DNA of 64,000 bases from Rotaria macrura. Lineage: Eukaryota > Rotifera > Eurotatoria > Philodinida > Philodinidae. A program made the translations under genes and the position numbers. The notes beneath the pieces were generated by a model, which saw only the letters and a list, made by a program, of their open reading frames with translations, searched no databases and was not told the DNA's origin. Positions 52,086 to 62,955 of this stretch are shown here, one piece after another (position 1 is the first letter of the stretch; each line of letters starts with the position of its first letter). The stretch is from contig OENT01000779.1 in the NCBI GenBank assembly GCA_900239685.1, positions 1 through 64,000 on the forward strand, read 5' to 3'.

Positions 52086-52229
52086 GCATGCTTCGACGAA
52101 TTACGGAAATCGATTTATCAATTAGAATTGATGGAAAAAACAACAGCACAGTCACATTCATATGTTAAACATAAGTCGCGGCAATCTCTCATCAAACGCA
52201 TTGATGATGAAGATCATCGTTTCCTATAG
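52086..52229 (+). CDS. Possible orphan terminal exon, unknown
   Basis: After an acceptor-like TTTTAG at 52080-52085, 47 codons (ACFDELRKSIYQLELMEK..., ending RIDDEDHRFL) run to TAG at 52227-52229. The composition is helical, charged and coding-like. A second frame also stays open for 26 codons. No upstream exon was identified, so gene membership is unknown. Confidence 0.22.
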   Translation, partial: ACFDELRKSIYQLELMEKTTAQSHSYVKHKSRQSLIKRIDDEDHRFL

Positions 52230-52884
52230 AAATGTTGCATGTCGGTCGTACAGGTGATAAATAGCAATAATAATCAGTAAACAAAAAAGGGAAGATAAAC
52301 TCGTCTGAGTCGTAAAGTAGATTAAAAATCATGATCTTAATGTTCCTGTTCGACTTTAATCACGATGTTTACATTGACACTTGACTCAATTTCTTCTAGA
52401 ACACGTTCTAATTCAATCTAAACCAATTTATAATTCTGCTGACTCTTGAAAATGTTTTCTTCTATCATGATTCACTTCGTACTCTGCTAATATCTTCTTT
52501 CTCAACTAATGAAGAAAATATGTCACTCAACTATTCTACTATCGAAGATATTCATAGTCTTCGATGAGAAAAACTAATTTTGATGTTCTCGGTGAATGTT
52601 GTCTATGCTACAATTTATTAAGAGAATAAAATTAGATGATTGTTAAACCATGAAAAGATTTTCGGACAAAAACTCCGCTGAATATTGATCGACATATTTT
52701 AGATTGAAAGATTATTTAAAATCATAATTTATACTATAAGTATAATTTGTATGGCAAGCGCCAATTTTTCCATACTCTATGATCGATCAAATTATTTTTA
52801 CGTTCTAATATTCATAAAATACTCGTTCATTTTTCCTTTGACAAAACACTAGTTCATAAAAGATCTAGTCGATTTTTATTAACA

Positions 52885-55800
52885 ATGATTGAAACACAAA
52901 GATCTTCAACTGTATTACAACCAGTAACAACGAATGATGTGTCGACAGTATGTTCAAAATGTGGTGAAAAAATCTTGAATGTAATGACAGCCGATGAAAA
53001 TAAAGTTTATCATCCGCATTGTTTTAATTGTTCGGATTGTGGTAAAACTTTAGCTGGTGGCTTTTTCTATAAATCGAAAAATGTTAAAACTGATGAATCA
53101 GCAATATCATCAAGAAATAGTCTTAGTGAACCAGTACGTTTCTGTGAAACGTGTTATAAGAAAGTAGCACCAAAATGGTATGTTGACATCAAATGTATAT
53201 ATATATATACTTATGAAACAAGTGCAAGAAAAATGTTTCAACTTCCTACTAACAAATTTCGGAATGAAATAAATGTGAAAACTTCGGACTTATGTCCGAG
53301 AGTTGTGTGTACTTCAAAAAGTGAATGAGACAAATCAGTCATTCTAGAATGTGTGCGCGGATGAAGTATCTTGGTAAACCTATTTGGGAAAATCCAAAAC
53401 TACTGATCATCTCAGACATATTTAGGCAATTTTGTTTCTAGATGCAGTTTTTGTGCATTTGAGACCTTTTTGCAGCCAATGTTTTGTTAGAAAGCTGCGA
53501 TTTGGTTCAAAACTAATATCAGATTCGGAATTCGCGTTAAAAACTGAGTCACTTTACATAAGTTGTGGATAATTCTGAGGAAAAAGTTTTTTTTGAAAAA
53601 AATCCCTGTACCCCACCTCAGGGATTGTTTGGTGAAAAATGACAATTTTTTCGATAACTCAGCCATTTCTTGCCGGATCCTTCTCATCTTCGAACTCGAC
53701 CGAGATATTCATCAGACAATTCTGTGCACAAAATTTCAGCTCAATCAAATGTATTTGTAAAGAGTTATCGTGTTAACGGCCGGACGGCCGGACACACTGA
53801 CCGATTCTAGAGTGTACTCACTTTTTGAGTACACAAAAATCGTGTCAGTTACGACTCGAGCAATGTTCTAAATTTGTTCGATTATTAATAATAGATAGTA
53901 GACATGTCTCTTCTTGTGTAATCGGGCTCAATCAATACGTAAAATGGTTGACTAAGTCATTGATTAGATCTATCAAGATTTTACTGATCGAATCAATTTT
54001 GTTCGATGTGTCGTTCGTCAATGTACAAATACATGATTAACATTTTCTGAACGACTACGCTATTATCGAATATGTGAAATCTCACCCCATCACAAGAGTT
54101 TCAATAGAATTTATTTTAATGTAGAATTCTTTCTTTTCGTGGAGTAGTAGAACAACATCCGTAGTTTCTATTTAATAAATTCAAAGATCCTATTTTTGGA
54201 ACATTTTCATTAGATCCCATGGTGGGAATGATAGTTTAAAACAATTCAAAGGTAGCTCATTCTTAAACGAAATGTACCGAGACATTATGCTCGTAAGTAG
54301 GACTCATTGTATCTAGGAAAATTTTCAAGCGTTCGTTCTCATTCAACTTCTTTGTGGATTTATGATTGTTTTACTGAATTTCCAACTTATAAAAGTTATC
54401 GAGGAAGAAATCTAAGCGAAAGTGGAAATTTATGTCCCTTCAAAAAAACAAACGTCCTATGCTCTCTGTAATATTCTGTAGGCTTCAGTCTAGATGATTC
54501 TTTCCTTCTCAACCGTGAGGTCGAAAACTCAGAAAGTAAGATCTTACTATTCAATGGGTTGACCTAGTTATGTTCGGCTGTGTGTCACAAAACTGACTTT
54601 TCTTTCATATTATTTAAAAAATTATGAGATCTATCAATGAAGAAAAATTTTCACTAAAAACTTCCTTCGTTTTTTTAATTTCTCCACGAATACCGTACCA
54701 TCAGCTGGAAATTCAGTAAAATAATACTACTACTAAATTCACTTATGCGTTTCTATTTATGGAAAAAATATCGCCTCGATCGGTAATTCACAGGTTGTTG
54801 TATTCTCTCAAACATTTTCAATCTTTCTTTTTCTTCTTAATTTTGTTCTCGATAACTCACGTTGACAATCAATGAAAAACTAATAGTTGTTACAATATTG
54901 TGTTCGTACTCTATTCTGATCTAGATAGTTGTGAGTAGAAAATCAGGATTGATCTAGTGTCTAGTACATATGAATTATAATTGAGTGACGATATGCACAT
55001 CGAGTTACAGTAGCCAAGAGTGAAAGAACTCTTCATACCGAAAAATGAGTTCGTCTCGATGTTTAAATATTCTTGTAACTCAAGAATATATGACATAATG
55101 TACCGTATTTTACTTACTATCATGAATAATAAGTGAGAACACGACATGATTTATCATGATAAATATATGTACATATAGATTGTCAAGTTTGTTGCAGATA
55201 ACACGTTTCAAATGAATCGTTTTGCTACTAAATTTAGTGCTCGATGTCAAAATATAATTGAAGCATCGTCGATTGTTTGGGAAGATAGAAAATTTCACGA
55301 ATCATGCTTTACTTGTTGGGGCGTTGATAAGAATGGTATACAATGTCAAAAGGTTAGATCGATTTTTGACGTTTTGTTTTTGTAATCATTTTAAAATAAT
55401 ATTCACAGCCAATGAAAGACGAACCTGTTTATCCGTTGAATGAGAAATGGTATTGTAAAGTTTGTTTTGATAAATTGGATTCTGGTATTAGTGCAGCAGC
55501 AAGAGACATTCTCAGTCAGAAATGTCAAAAATGCTATAGAGAATTCAATTCGGGTTCTTTAGTTAGTGAATGTAAGTTTATTTTGAGATTGTTTCGCATC
55601 AATTTTAATGTTTCCTTATTGCATTGAAGATAAAGGCCAATATTATCATCCATCTTGTTTTATATGTTCACAATGTAATGCATCCATAACAAGTAAATCA
55701 TTTTATCATCAATCAAAATCAGATGATCCCAAGTCCGAAGCTAAATTTCTCTGCGAAAATTGTCATATTAAGAATGCACAAGAATGTGCAGAATGTAAAA

Positions 55801-56040
55801 ATAAAATAGTTAGCGGTGAAGCAGGTACGTCAGTTTATCTATCGTTGTTTATATGAAATATTAAACTAGATATTGTTTTGTCTAGTCGGTTTCGAAGGTA
55901 AACAATATCATCGATCATGTTTTATCTGTCAAAATTGTCAAAATGAAATTGGTACGACACATTTTTTCAAAACTAAAGATGGAAAATATATTTGCCAACA
56001 ATGTTCACTTCAACAGCAATATGATATTAAAGGAAAATAG
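52885..56040 (+). CDS. LIM-only protein with four LIM domains
   Basis: Zinc-binding protein-interaction scaffold, probably cytoskeletal or nuclear adaptor (inference from family). Five exons (52885-53177, 55238-55352, 55409-55571, 55630-55824, 55886-56040) join in frame to 306 residues. LIM1 starts CSKCGEKIL with HPHCFNCSDC and CETC. LIM2 starts CARCQNII, its first codon split across intron 1. LIM3 starts CQKCYREF with HPSCFICSQC. LIM4 starts CAECKNKI with HRSCFICQNC and ends CQQC. LIM2 is odd: HESCFTCWGV then a loop before the next Cys, so one ligand of the second zinc site is displaced. There is no catalytic or homeobox region, so it is LIM-only, FHL-like in count but not confidently FHL. 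Intron 1 is 2060 bp and contains a mobile element. AATAAA at 56105-56110. Confidence 0.88.
53268..53836. mobile_element. Hairpin-ended ~560-bp element, copy 1 (in LIM intron 1)
   Basis: Near-identical to copy 2 at 56158-56727 in the same orientation. The 5' end has a stem TCGGAC-ttat-GTCCGA (about 53284-53299). The 3' end is a perfect 9-bp hairpin GTGTACTCA-ctttt-TGAGTACAC (53812-53834). The 3' hairpin is an inverted match to GTGTACTTCAAAAAGTGA near the 5' end, acting as imperfect terminal inverted repeats. A GC-rich CGGCCGGACGGCCGGAC block lies near the 3' end. The 66-codon minus-strand frame has no domain and is probably not coding. Confidence 0.7.
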
Positions 56041-56157
56041 ATGAAAAATTTACGTTTAAATAATGTTTATCAACAAACTGTGAAAGTTTATTTTCAGTTA
56101 TTTTAATAAACATAACAGGCGAATTATTAAATTCAACAAACAGTTTTTAGAGATAAA

Positions 56158-56727
56158 AATAAATGAGAAAACTTCGGACTTATGTCCGAGAGTTATGTGT
56201 ACTTCAAAAAGTGAATGAGACAAATCAGTCATTCTAGAATGTGTGCGCGGATGAAGTATCTTGGTAAACCTTTTTGGAAAACTCCAAAACTACTGATCAT
56301 CTCAGACATATCTAGGCAATTTAGTTTCGGGATGCAGTTTTTGTGCATTTGAGACCTTTTTGCAGCCAATGTTTTGTTAGAAAGCTGCGATTTGGTTCAA
56401 AACTAATATCAGATTCGGAATCAAGGTTAAAAACTGAGTCACTTTACATAAGTTGTGGATAATTCTGAGGAAAAAGTTTTTTTTGAAAAAAATCCCTGTA
56501 CCCCACCTCAGGGATTGTTTGGTGAAAAATGACAATTTTTTCGATAACTCAGCCATTTCTTGCCGGATCCTTGTCATCTTCGAACTCGACAGAGATATTC
56601 ATCAGACAATTCTGTGCACAAAATTTCAGCTCAATGGAATGTATTTGTAAAGAGTTATCGAATAAACGGCCGACCGGACGGACACACTGACCGATTTTAG
56701 TAGTGTACTCACTTTTTGAGTACACAA
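56158..56727. mobile_element. Hairpin-ended ~560-bp element, copy 2 (downstream of LIM gene)
   Basis: About 95% identical by eye to copy 1, with small substitutions spread along its length and a rearranged GC-rich block (CGGCCGACCGGACGG). It keeps both terminal hairpins (5' near 56174-56189, 3' at 56703-56725). It begins about 120 bp after the LIM stop. Both copies follow AAATAAATG, which may be element end or target preference. Confidence 0.7.
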
Positions 56728-58744
56728 TAAGATCATCTTCAGTTCCACGAACAGAAGAAATTTCTCTATATCGTGTTCTCAACGTCTCGGTTCACGTTCA
56801 TCCTCAAGATAATAAATGAATACTTTAACTGATGTTAATATCTTCCTTGAGAAACTTATTTTGCTTTGCGTTTATCTCAGAAAAAAATATGTTTTAAGCC
56901 CGGAAAATGAAATGAACCCCGCTATCATTTGATTTCAGCCTGAACTATAAGAAATCACGAAGATGTCACGCTTAAATGTATTTCCAAAAAACTTAATATT
57001 GAAATTGAAAAATTAGCATGGAAATCTGGTCGTCTTACTACATTGCCAATTAATGTGCACCACCTGTTGAACTAATTTGAAGACATATGTTTGTAAGCAT
57101 GTAATTTCTCTTTCAATTCATTTTGGACTTGACACCATACCTGATCCAAGTGAATTCGAAAACTTAGATAAACGGCTTGGACGACCAAGAACAGGCAGGA
57201 CCAGCTTTATCTCGTTCATGTATTATTGCTCATCTTTAATTTTGTTTTCTAGATAGTCATGTTATTTTCATTCTTTTATAATACGTACATAAACTATACT
57301 GGACTCTAATCAAACAGTATTATACCGGCTCATTTCTTATTTCGCATTCAAACAAAACGATTACTTAATAGTATAATTTATTGTCACACATTCTCACCTA
57401 CTGATAACAAGGTTTATTCTAGTAAAGACTGTCATTTTGTGAGATAAAACTCGAGGGTTGAAGGTGTCGATGTTGGTGGGTTGATAGATTTGTCATACAC
57501 ATTCACATTGGCTTGCATATATCCATCATGTACTGAAAGAATAATTGAACTGTTGATCGAACATTAACTCTAATTATTGAAAGATAATTGTGAAGAAGAT
57601 AAATGCGTCAGGTCATGTATATATACATATATATATATTTATATTATATATAGAATGTTGAGTAGTTAGGAAATTTTTCATAGAAAAACAGAACGACAAG
57701 AAAAATATTGAATTGATTTGTGTTTATGATTGTAAGTTCTATTAATACGTTAAATATTATAAAGAAAATTGTTTTCTTAAACAAATAGAAGCTTAGAGAT
57801 TATCTCGAATAGAATTATGTTTTTGAAATTTATGATTTGTTTGTTTTTCTATTCTATTCTCAACTATTTATTGCAATCGTTGATGATGTAACTCGATACT
57901 CTTCTTGTTTTCGTGCATATGGCATATTAGATGAAAAAGTAATCATTATCTATATTCGTCTATGATTTTATATCGTTTCATCAGTCATCGATCATCATTC
58001 GAAATCAATCTCCGATGTGTATCACTGCTCGTTGATAAAATTCAAGAACAACAAACACAAATCATTCATTGAACTCCAAAGAGCATGAAGAGTTTCGCGA
58101 GATGCAAACGCATCAACTGTTTAGTTCTATGCAATACCATTTCAACAATAGATAATCACCGATCATGATCGACAATGACATAAGTTCAAAGTTAACCGTT
58201 GAGTATTATTTTCTATAAGAGAACGCTGCCATGGTCATTAGTTGACTAACGAAAGAGAAATCGAGTTAAGATAATGCTCATTATGGAACGATGTGTTAAT
58301 ATACTGAATAGAATGTCATGGTCTTCTCTCGTCTTATGAAAAGATCAGAACATAAGCTACATTTCTATCTTATCACTATTATTGTTTCTATAAGTATGAT
58401 GACATTTCTTTAGGCAATCTGTTCTCTATCATTTAACAATCAATGACTAATAACATCAAAAAAACAAACAAACTTCATATAGGATATATCGATATGTGCA
58501 AAACAAAGCAAAAAATAATAAATATATTTTTCTTAAAAAAACGAAAAGGAGAAAATCTATACAAATGACAATGAAAACTGAAGTAAAATGTGTGTAGAAA
58601 GTTGACGATAATCATCATTTGTTCTAAATTTAAAACAAAAGAAAAAGAAGGCAGAACCGGTATTGCGATGCACCATCAGGAAGACGGACGGGCTGAACGT
58701 TCGTGCTTCGCTTGTTTTGTTCAATTCTATCTTTTCGATGCTTA
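56728..58744. other. 2-kb intergenic stretch between LIM and anosmin genes
   Basis: No secure gene. It contains a possible alternative terminal exon on the minus strand (57432-57532) and a TA-rich microsatellite near 57617-57655. Confidence 0.5.
57432..57532 (-). CDS. Possible alternative last exon of the anosmin gene
   Basis: A strong acceptor (CAATTATTCTTTCAG) at 57533 is followed by a frame of 32 codons (HDGYMQANVNVYDKS..., TPSTLEFYLTK) to TGA at 57434-57432. It needs an upstream phase-1 donor, and the anosmin exon ending at 59185 is phase 1. Splicing there would replace the last two exons. No other donor exon lies in between. Chance remains possible. Confidence 0.2.
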
Positions 58745-61700
58745 TTATCGTCGTATTAAATCAATAGAAATAAATAATATCAATGAAAGAAAATACTTCA
58801 TTTGATTTCTTATTGATGATGACACGATAGTCAATGGAACATTACGCTGATCTTGATGGTATCCATCGATAATGATGGATTTTTGTCGTTGAATTATTGA
58901 ATTATCAACTAAAGTTAATGTTACATTAAGATATCGATCACCTTGTTGTTTTGAATATGGTAAAAAATAATTTGTTATCGTCTAGATAAAACATAAGATT
59001 TGATTACATAACGACAAGAATAAACATATATACAATCTTACAGGCGAAAGATCAACAGAAATAAGTTCAATATGACTTGGCAGCTGTTCGATCCTCAATT
59101 GATAGATAATGCCACTATTATAATGAACTAATGGATAATATACAATTCATCGTCGGATTCATTCAAGATCATGTGTTTACTTACGAATCGATCCAATGTC
59201 TTGCCAATAGAATTCAATACCGGATTCGTTTTTCGCAATAAGTATATTGAGCGATGATGATGACGTACTACTGAATTTTTCATCTGTATGACACGCCGGT
59301 CGAATTGTTCCGTGAACTTCTATCAACGAACAAGAACTAACATTGAAATGAGTTTGAAACGATTTCTTTATTCGTAATTTTGATACGATCGGCTTTATAT
59401 TCAATACATATGTACAATTGAAACGTAAATCATACAATTGATAGAAATTTTCTATTGTCACAGCATCACGTCGATAACAACATGGTAATGCATCTGAATA
59501 ACATTGAGTTTCAATCCAATGTAAATCATATTGTTGTACACGATGATCATCGATTTTATTCCATGATATATTCGTTTTAATTAAACCATTTATGAAATAT
59601 GCTTGTGATATATGAAAATTTTTTATTGAAAATATTTCTTCTTCATAATTATACTTGATTGATATAGGTGCACTCATTTGTATTTGATCATCGTCAGGGA
59701 TTAGTAGTGAACGTATCTAGACGAATAGAGAGTCGATACTTGACTTTCGTTAGTGTGAGTACTTACTTTGAAAATATAAGATGTATGCATAGACAGAAAC
59801 GGAATAGTTAATTCTAATGGATATAACGATGAAGATATATCAATTGTATTTACGAGTAGTGATGGATCATTCTGTGCTTCCCAAGATATCTAACGAAGAA
59901 GAAAAAAGAAAAGTGACGATAACTAAATTCATAAGAAGAAAAACAAACCTGATATCCATTGATGGACGAATCTGGTTGCTTCCAACTTAGAGTTGCATTC
60001 ATTGTGTTTGGATTTATTTGAATATCTTTTATTGTAAAATTCTTCGGTGGTGCTGTAGGATGGGACGATGACTTGTGCGAGTCATTTTCTAAAAAGGAAT
60101 GAAAAAAAAGAGAGAATTCGATTTAATTGTTATCCTATCGAGTTCAATAACTTACGTGAACTTAAACGAAATGATTTTGTTGTTATTGAAAATGGTGAAT
60201 ATCCGTGTCGTGTTACAGCAGCGACACGAAATTTATACCATCGATTATCTCGTTGAATGTTTCTTATAATGGCTTTTGTGTGTGATACTTCTTCTTTGAC
60301 AAAGCCCCATTTCGAAACAATATCATCGTGATTGATATCCGTTTTCGGCAGAGTCCATTGTGCTTCGATAACATAGAAAATCGGCTCGATATTTGTTACT
60401 TGATTCGAATTCCATTTAAGTTTAACAGTTCGTCGACTTTTACGTTCGATGGCAGTAATATTTTTCGGTTGAGGAATTTTTTCTATGAAGAAACAAACAC
60501 AAAACATAAACGTATGTTTTCTTTCTCACATTTATCATTTCCTCGCGTGCAATACAAGGCTAATTATGAACAGCTTTTTCTTCTTGTCTTCAATCTGTCA
60601 ATCATTATTTTACGATGGCATCCGGGACACCTGCATGAATCGATCAACTTACCGAAACAATCGTTCGTCGGTGAACACGATGATGATTGGCAATCGTCTA
60701 GCGACAGCAAAAATAAAAATAAAAATAATTACGTTTGATGTACAAATAGAATAATCCTATCCGATTTGTCCTTTCTCTCCTTCTCCCTCTCTTTCTCATG
60801 AGACGTCAAACAATAACAGCAGCAAAGAGAAGTGGACAGGTCTCCAGGCTAAATTAAACATACTTCGTCTCACCGACTGTCATTTACTTTCTTCGAAACA
60901 ACTCAAATTTCTGTCTTACCTGTCAAACAATTCGATTGTTGTTGATAAAGATTTTGAATAAAAATACAACTTCGTTGACATTCAACGTTTCGTAACTAGA
61001 ATAAATAAAAATATAAGAAGAAGAAGAAGTAGAAAAAAATCGATTTCTAATTTCTATTTGCTTTTCATTAGCTCTCTTTTTCTCTGGTCTATTTATTTGT
61101 TTCACATTCGTTTGTTTTATTTTCCATAGCTGTCTGTTTTCTGCTATTTCTTTTCATGATAAATATATACACGCAGTTGTCGACATCATTCGTTCATCAC
61201 AATGAACATATCATCTTTCTTAGTCTTGTTTTTTACCATCGATAATGAGCTCGACAGATACGAGGTCATGCTTTAGATCATAGATAGAGAATATGAAATG
61301 CACAAAAATACTTACTGTTGAACAGATTGCTTGACAACTTTGTTCATTCGACAAGAGAAGTGGCGGATCCAAGTCACATGGGAGTAGACACTAGAATGTA
61401 CATAAAGGAACAAGTACAAACAGATAGACTCGTTAGCATACTGATGAGAATCGAGAGACATAAAGAGAAAGAGAGAGAGAAAGAGAAAGAAGCGAATCAT
61501 CCGATTTCCGACTCGTCTATAGTTGTAGTTTGTCGGTCAGTGAGATTTTTCATAATTGAATTTGTTAGTCATATTAGAGTCTCGATTTCTCATTAGATGT
61601 CCATTTAGATTGGCTATCATATGAGACAATCATACGTTTTTACCTCCTTCTATTCATTAAGACAATTGACTTACCGAACTACATGTGATAAGGCGTGGAC

Positions 61701-62955
61701 AACGCTCCCAGATGGATCGCCATGGTAGAGTTAGTGCATTTGTCGTCTAAAATATAATCATAATTATTGAAGACATTCAATTGATGGTTGATTTTTTTTT
61801 TGTTTTCTTATCTCGTTTTTGTCAAATCATTATGCTCATAATTATAAGGTACGTCGATGTGTGTGTACGCGAGAGAAAGAAAAGAGACAAAATGAAATTA
61901 AATAGACAGATCGTAGGAGTTTTTCAACGATCAATATTATATTTAGCGACAAAAAAACTAACTTGCTATTTAAGTCAACATCATTAGAATGAATGAAAAG
62001 CAATACGAGAGAAACCGTTTTCATTATCATTCTCAATTTTCGATTTACTCTTATATATTTATTTAGTGTCGTGTCATCGAATAGAATGAGTGAACGATGA
62101 TAGACGAGACACCTCATCTATATAAAGATAACAAAAAATTTTGACTAAAATGAGATTCGGAAGCACTTTCATATGTGTTCGAATGACGCCTAGTGTACGT
62201 TGCTTTCCTTTTCTCCTTCTTCTATCATATTCTCTTGTAATAACTGAAACAAATCGAGTTTTGTATATTCTTCGAACTAATTTTGTTTGTCAAACAGCTT
62301 AATCAACAAACTAAAGTGAATGTACACACCTTGAGGCTTAATTGTACATTTCTCGATAGAAGATGAAAAGGAAGGTGTTTAATGCTTCTATTTTCGACTA
62401 AAAATATGTCTTCATTAGCAATATGATAAAACATTTCTTTCTCTAGATCAAAGTAGATCGATTTTCACATTTCATTATATCAATTCGATTCGATTCGATT
62501 CGAATAGTTTTTTTTCCTCTATTTATCATGAATTAATATTTCATCGGAGAAGTTTAACCAAATAAATAAATCAACATAGTGTGCATGTTTTCTTAACCTT
62601 GGTGGAAAAGTCTATCGACATACATCCTCTTGCTCAGCAGGGAACTCTCGCACACAGGTGAAAGAGAAACTCACTAGGTGGCCAAAGACTAATCTTGAGT
62701 GTCAATTATAGATAAAGAAAATGTCTTTCGTGCCTTTTTTGATCTCACCAGTAGTCGTTTCGTTTTTCCATTATTGAATATGGTTGGTAGTGCTCGTTGT
62801 TGATGATGATGATTTCGATATTCATATAAGCAACGTGCTTTACATTGGGCTGATATTAATGAATTATAACGAATATTGGATATATCTGTTCTTATGGCTG
62901 TTGTTGAATCAATGAATGGAAGAATAAAATTGATGATAATAATAAAGGTAATCAT
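58745..62955 (-). CDS. ANOS1: Anosmin-1 (Kallmann protein) homologue
   Basis: Secreted extracellular-matrix protein; relatives bind heparan sulfate and FGF receptor and guide neuron migration. Eleven exons (62955-62749, 61746-61675, 61390-61316, 60995-60920, 60697-60653, 60482-60156, 60088-59949, 59889-59767, 59716-59185, 59127-59042, 58981-58745) join in perfect phase to 639 residues. Seen: signal peptide (MITFIIIINFILPFIDS), an N-terminal cysteine-rich region (QCKARCLYEY, PCDLDPP, ECQRSC), a reduced WAP-like segment (DDCQSSSCSPTNDCF), then fibronectin III domains. The first has the anosmin pattern (VIEAQW...DNRWYKFRVAAVTRHGYSPFS). The C-terminus ends in a short hydrophobic stretch (YFLSLILFISIDLIRR), unlike secreted vertebrate anosmin, perhaps an anchor. 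Exons 2-5 are only 45-76 bp. Confidence 0.88.
62483..62505. repeat. Short (ATTCG)n tandem repeat inside anosmin intron 1
   Basis: Four successive copies of a 5-bp unit, itself near-palindromic, in the 1-kb first intron (61747-62748) of the anosmin gene. Confidence 0.8.

Larger units (their letters stand above)
46203..52884. other. 6.7-kb gene-poor stretch
   Basis: AT-rich, with a compound CA/TA microsatellite at 46726-46758. It holds two low-confidence coding candidates (a 52-codon ORF at 50163-50321 and a possible terminal exon at 52086-52229). Nothing else is supported. Confidence 0.55.

Noticed and set aside
52337..52417. Minus-strand 26-codon terminal exon candidate (IELERVLEEIESSV...)
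   Set aside because: Good acceptor and composition, but there is no donor exon between it and the divergent LIM gene start; too short to support.
53487..53687. 66-codon minus-strand ORF present in both element copies (also 56377-56577)
   Set aside because: It is conserved only because the elements are near-identical; no domain, no signal of coding composition.
62689..62748. Anosmin first exon read through to 62689
   Set aside because: A GT donor at 62748-62747 in phase 0 joins to the next cysteine-rich exon; the readthrough has no family similarity.
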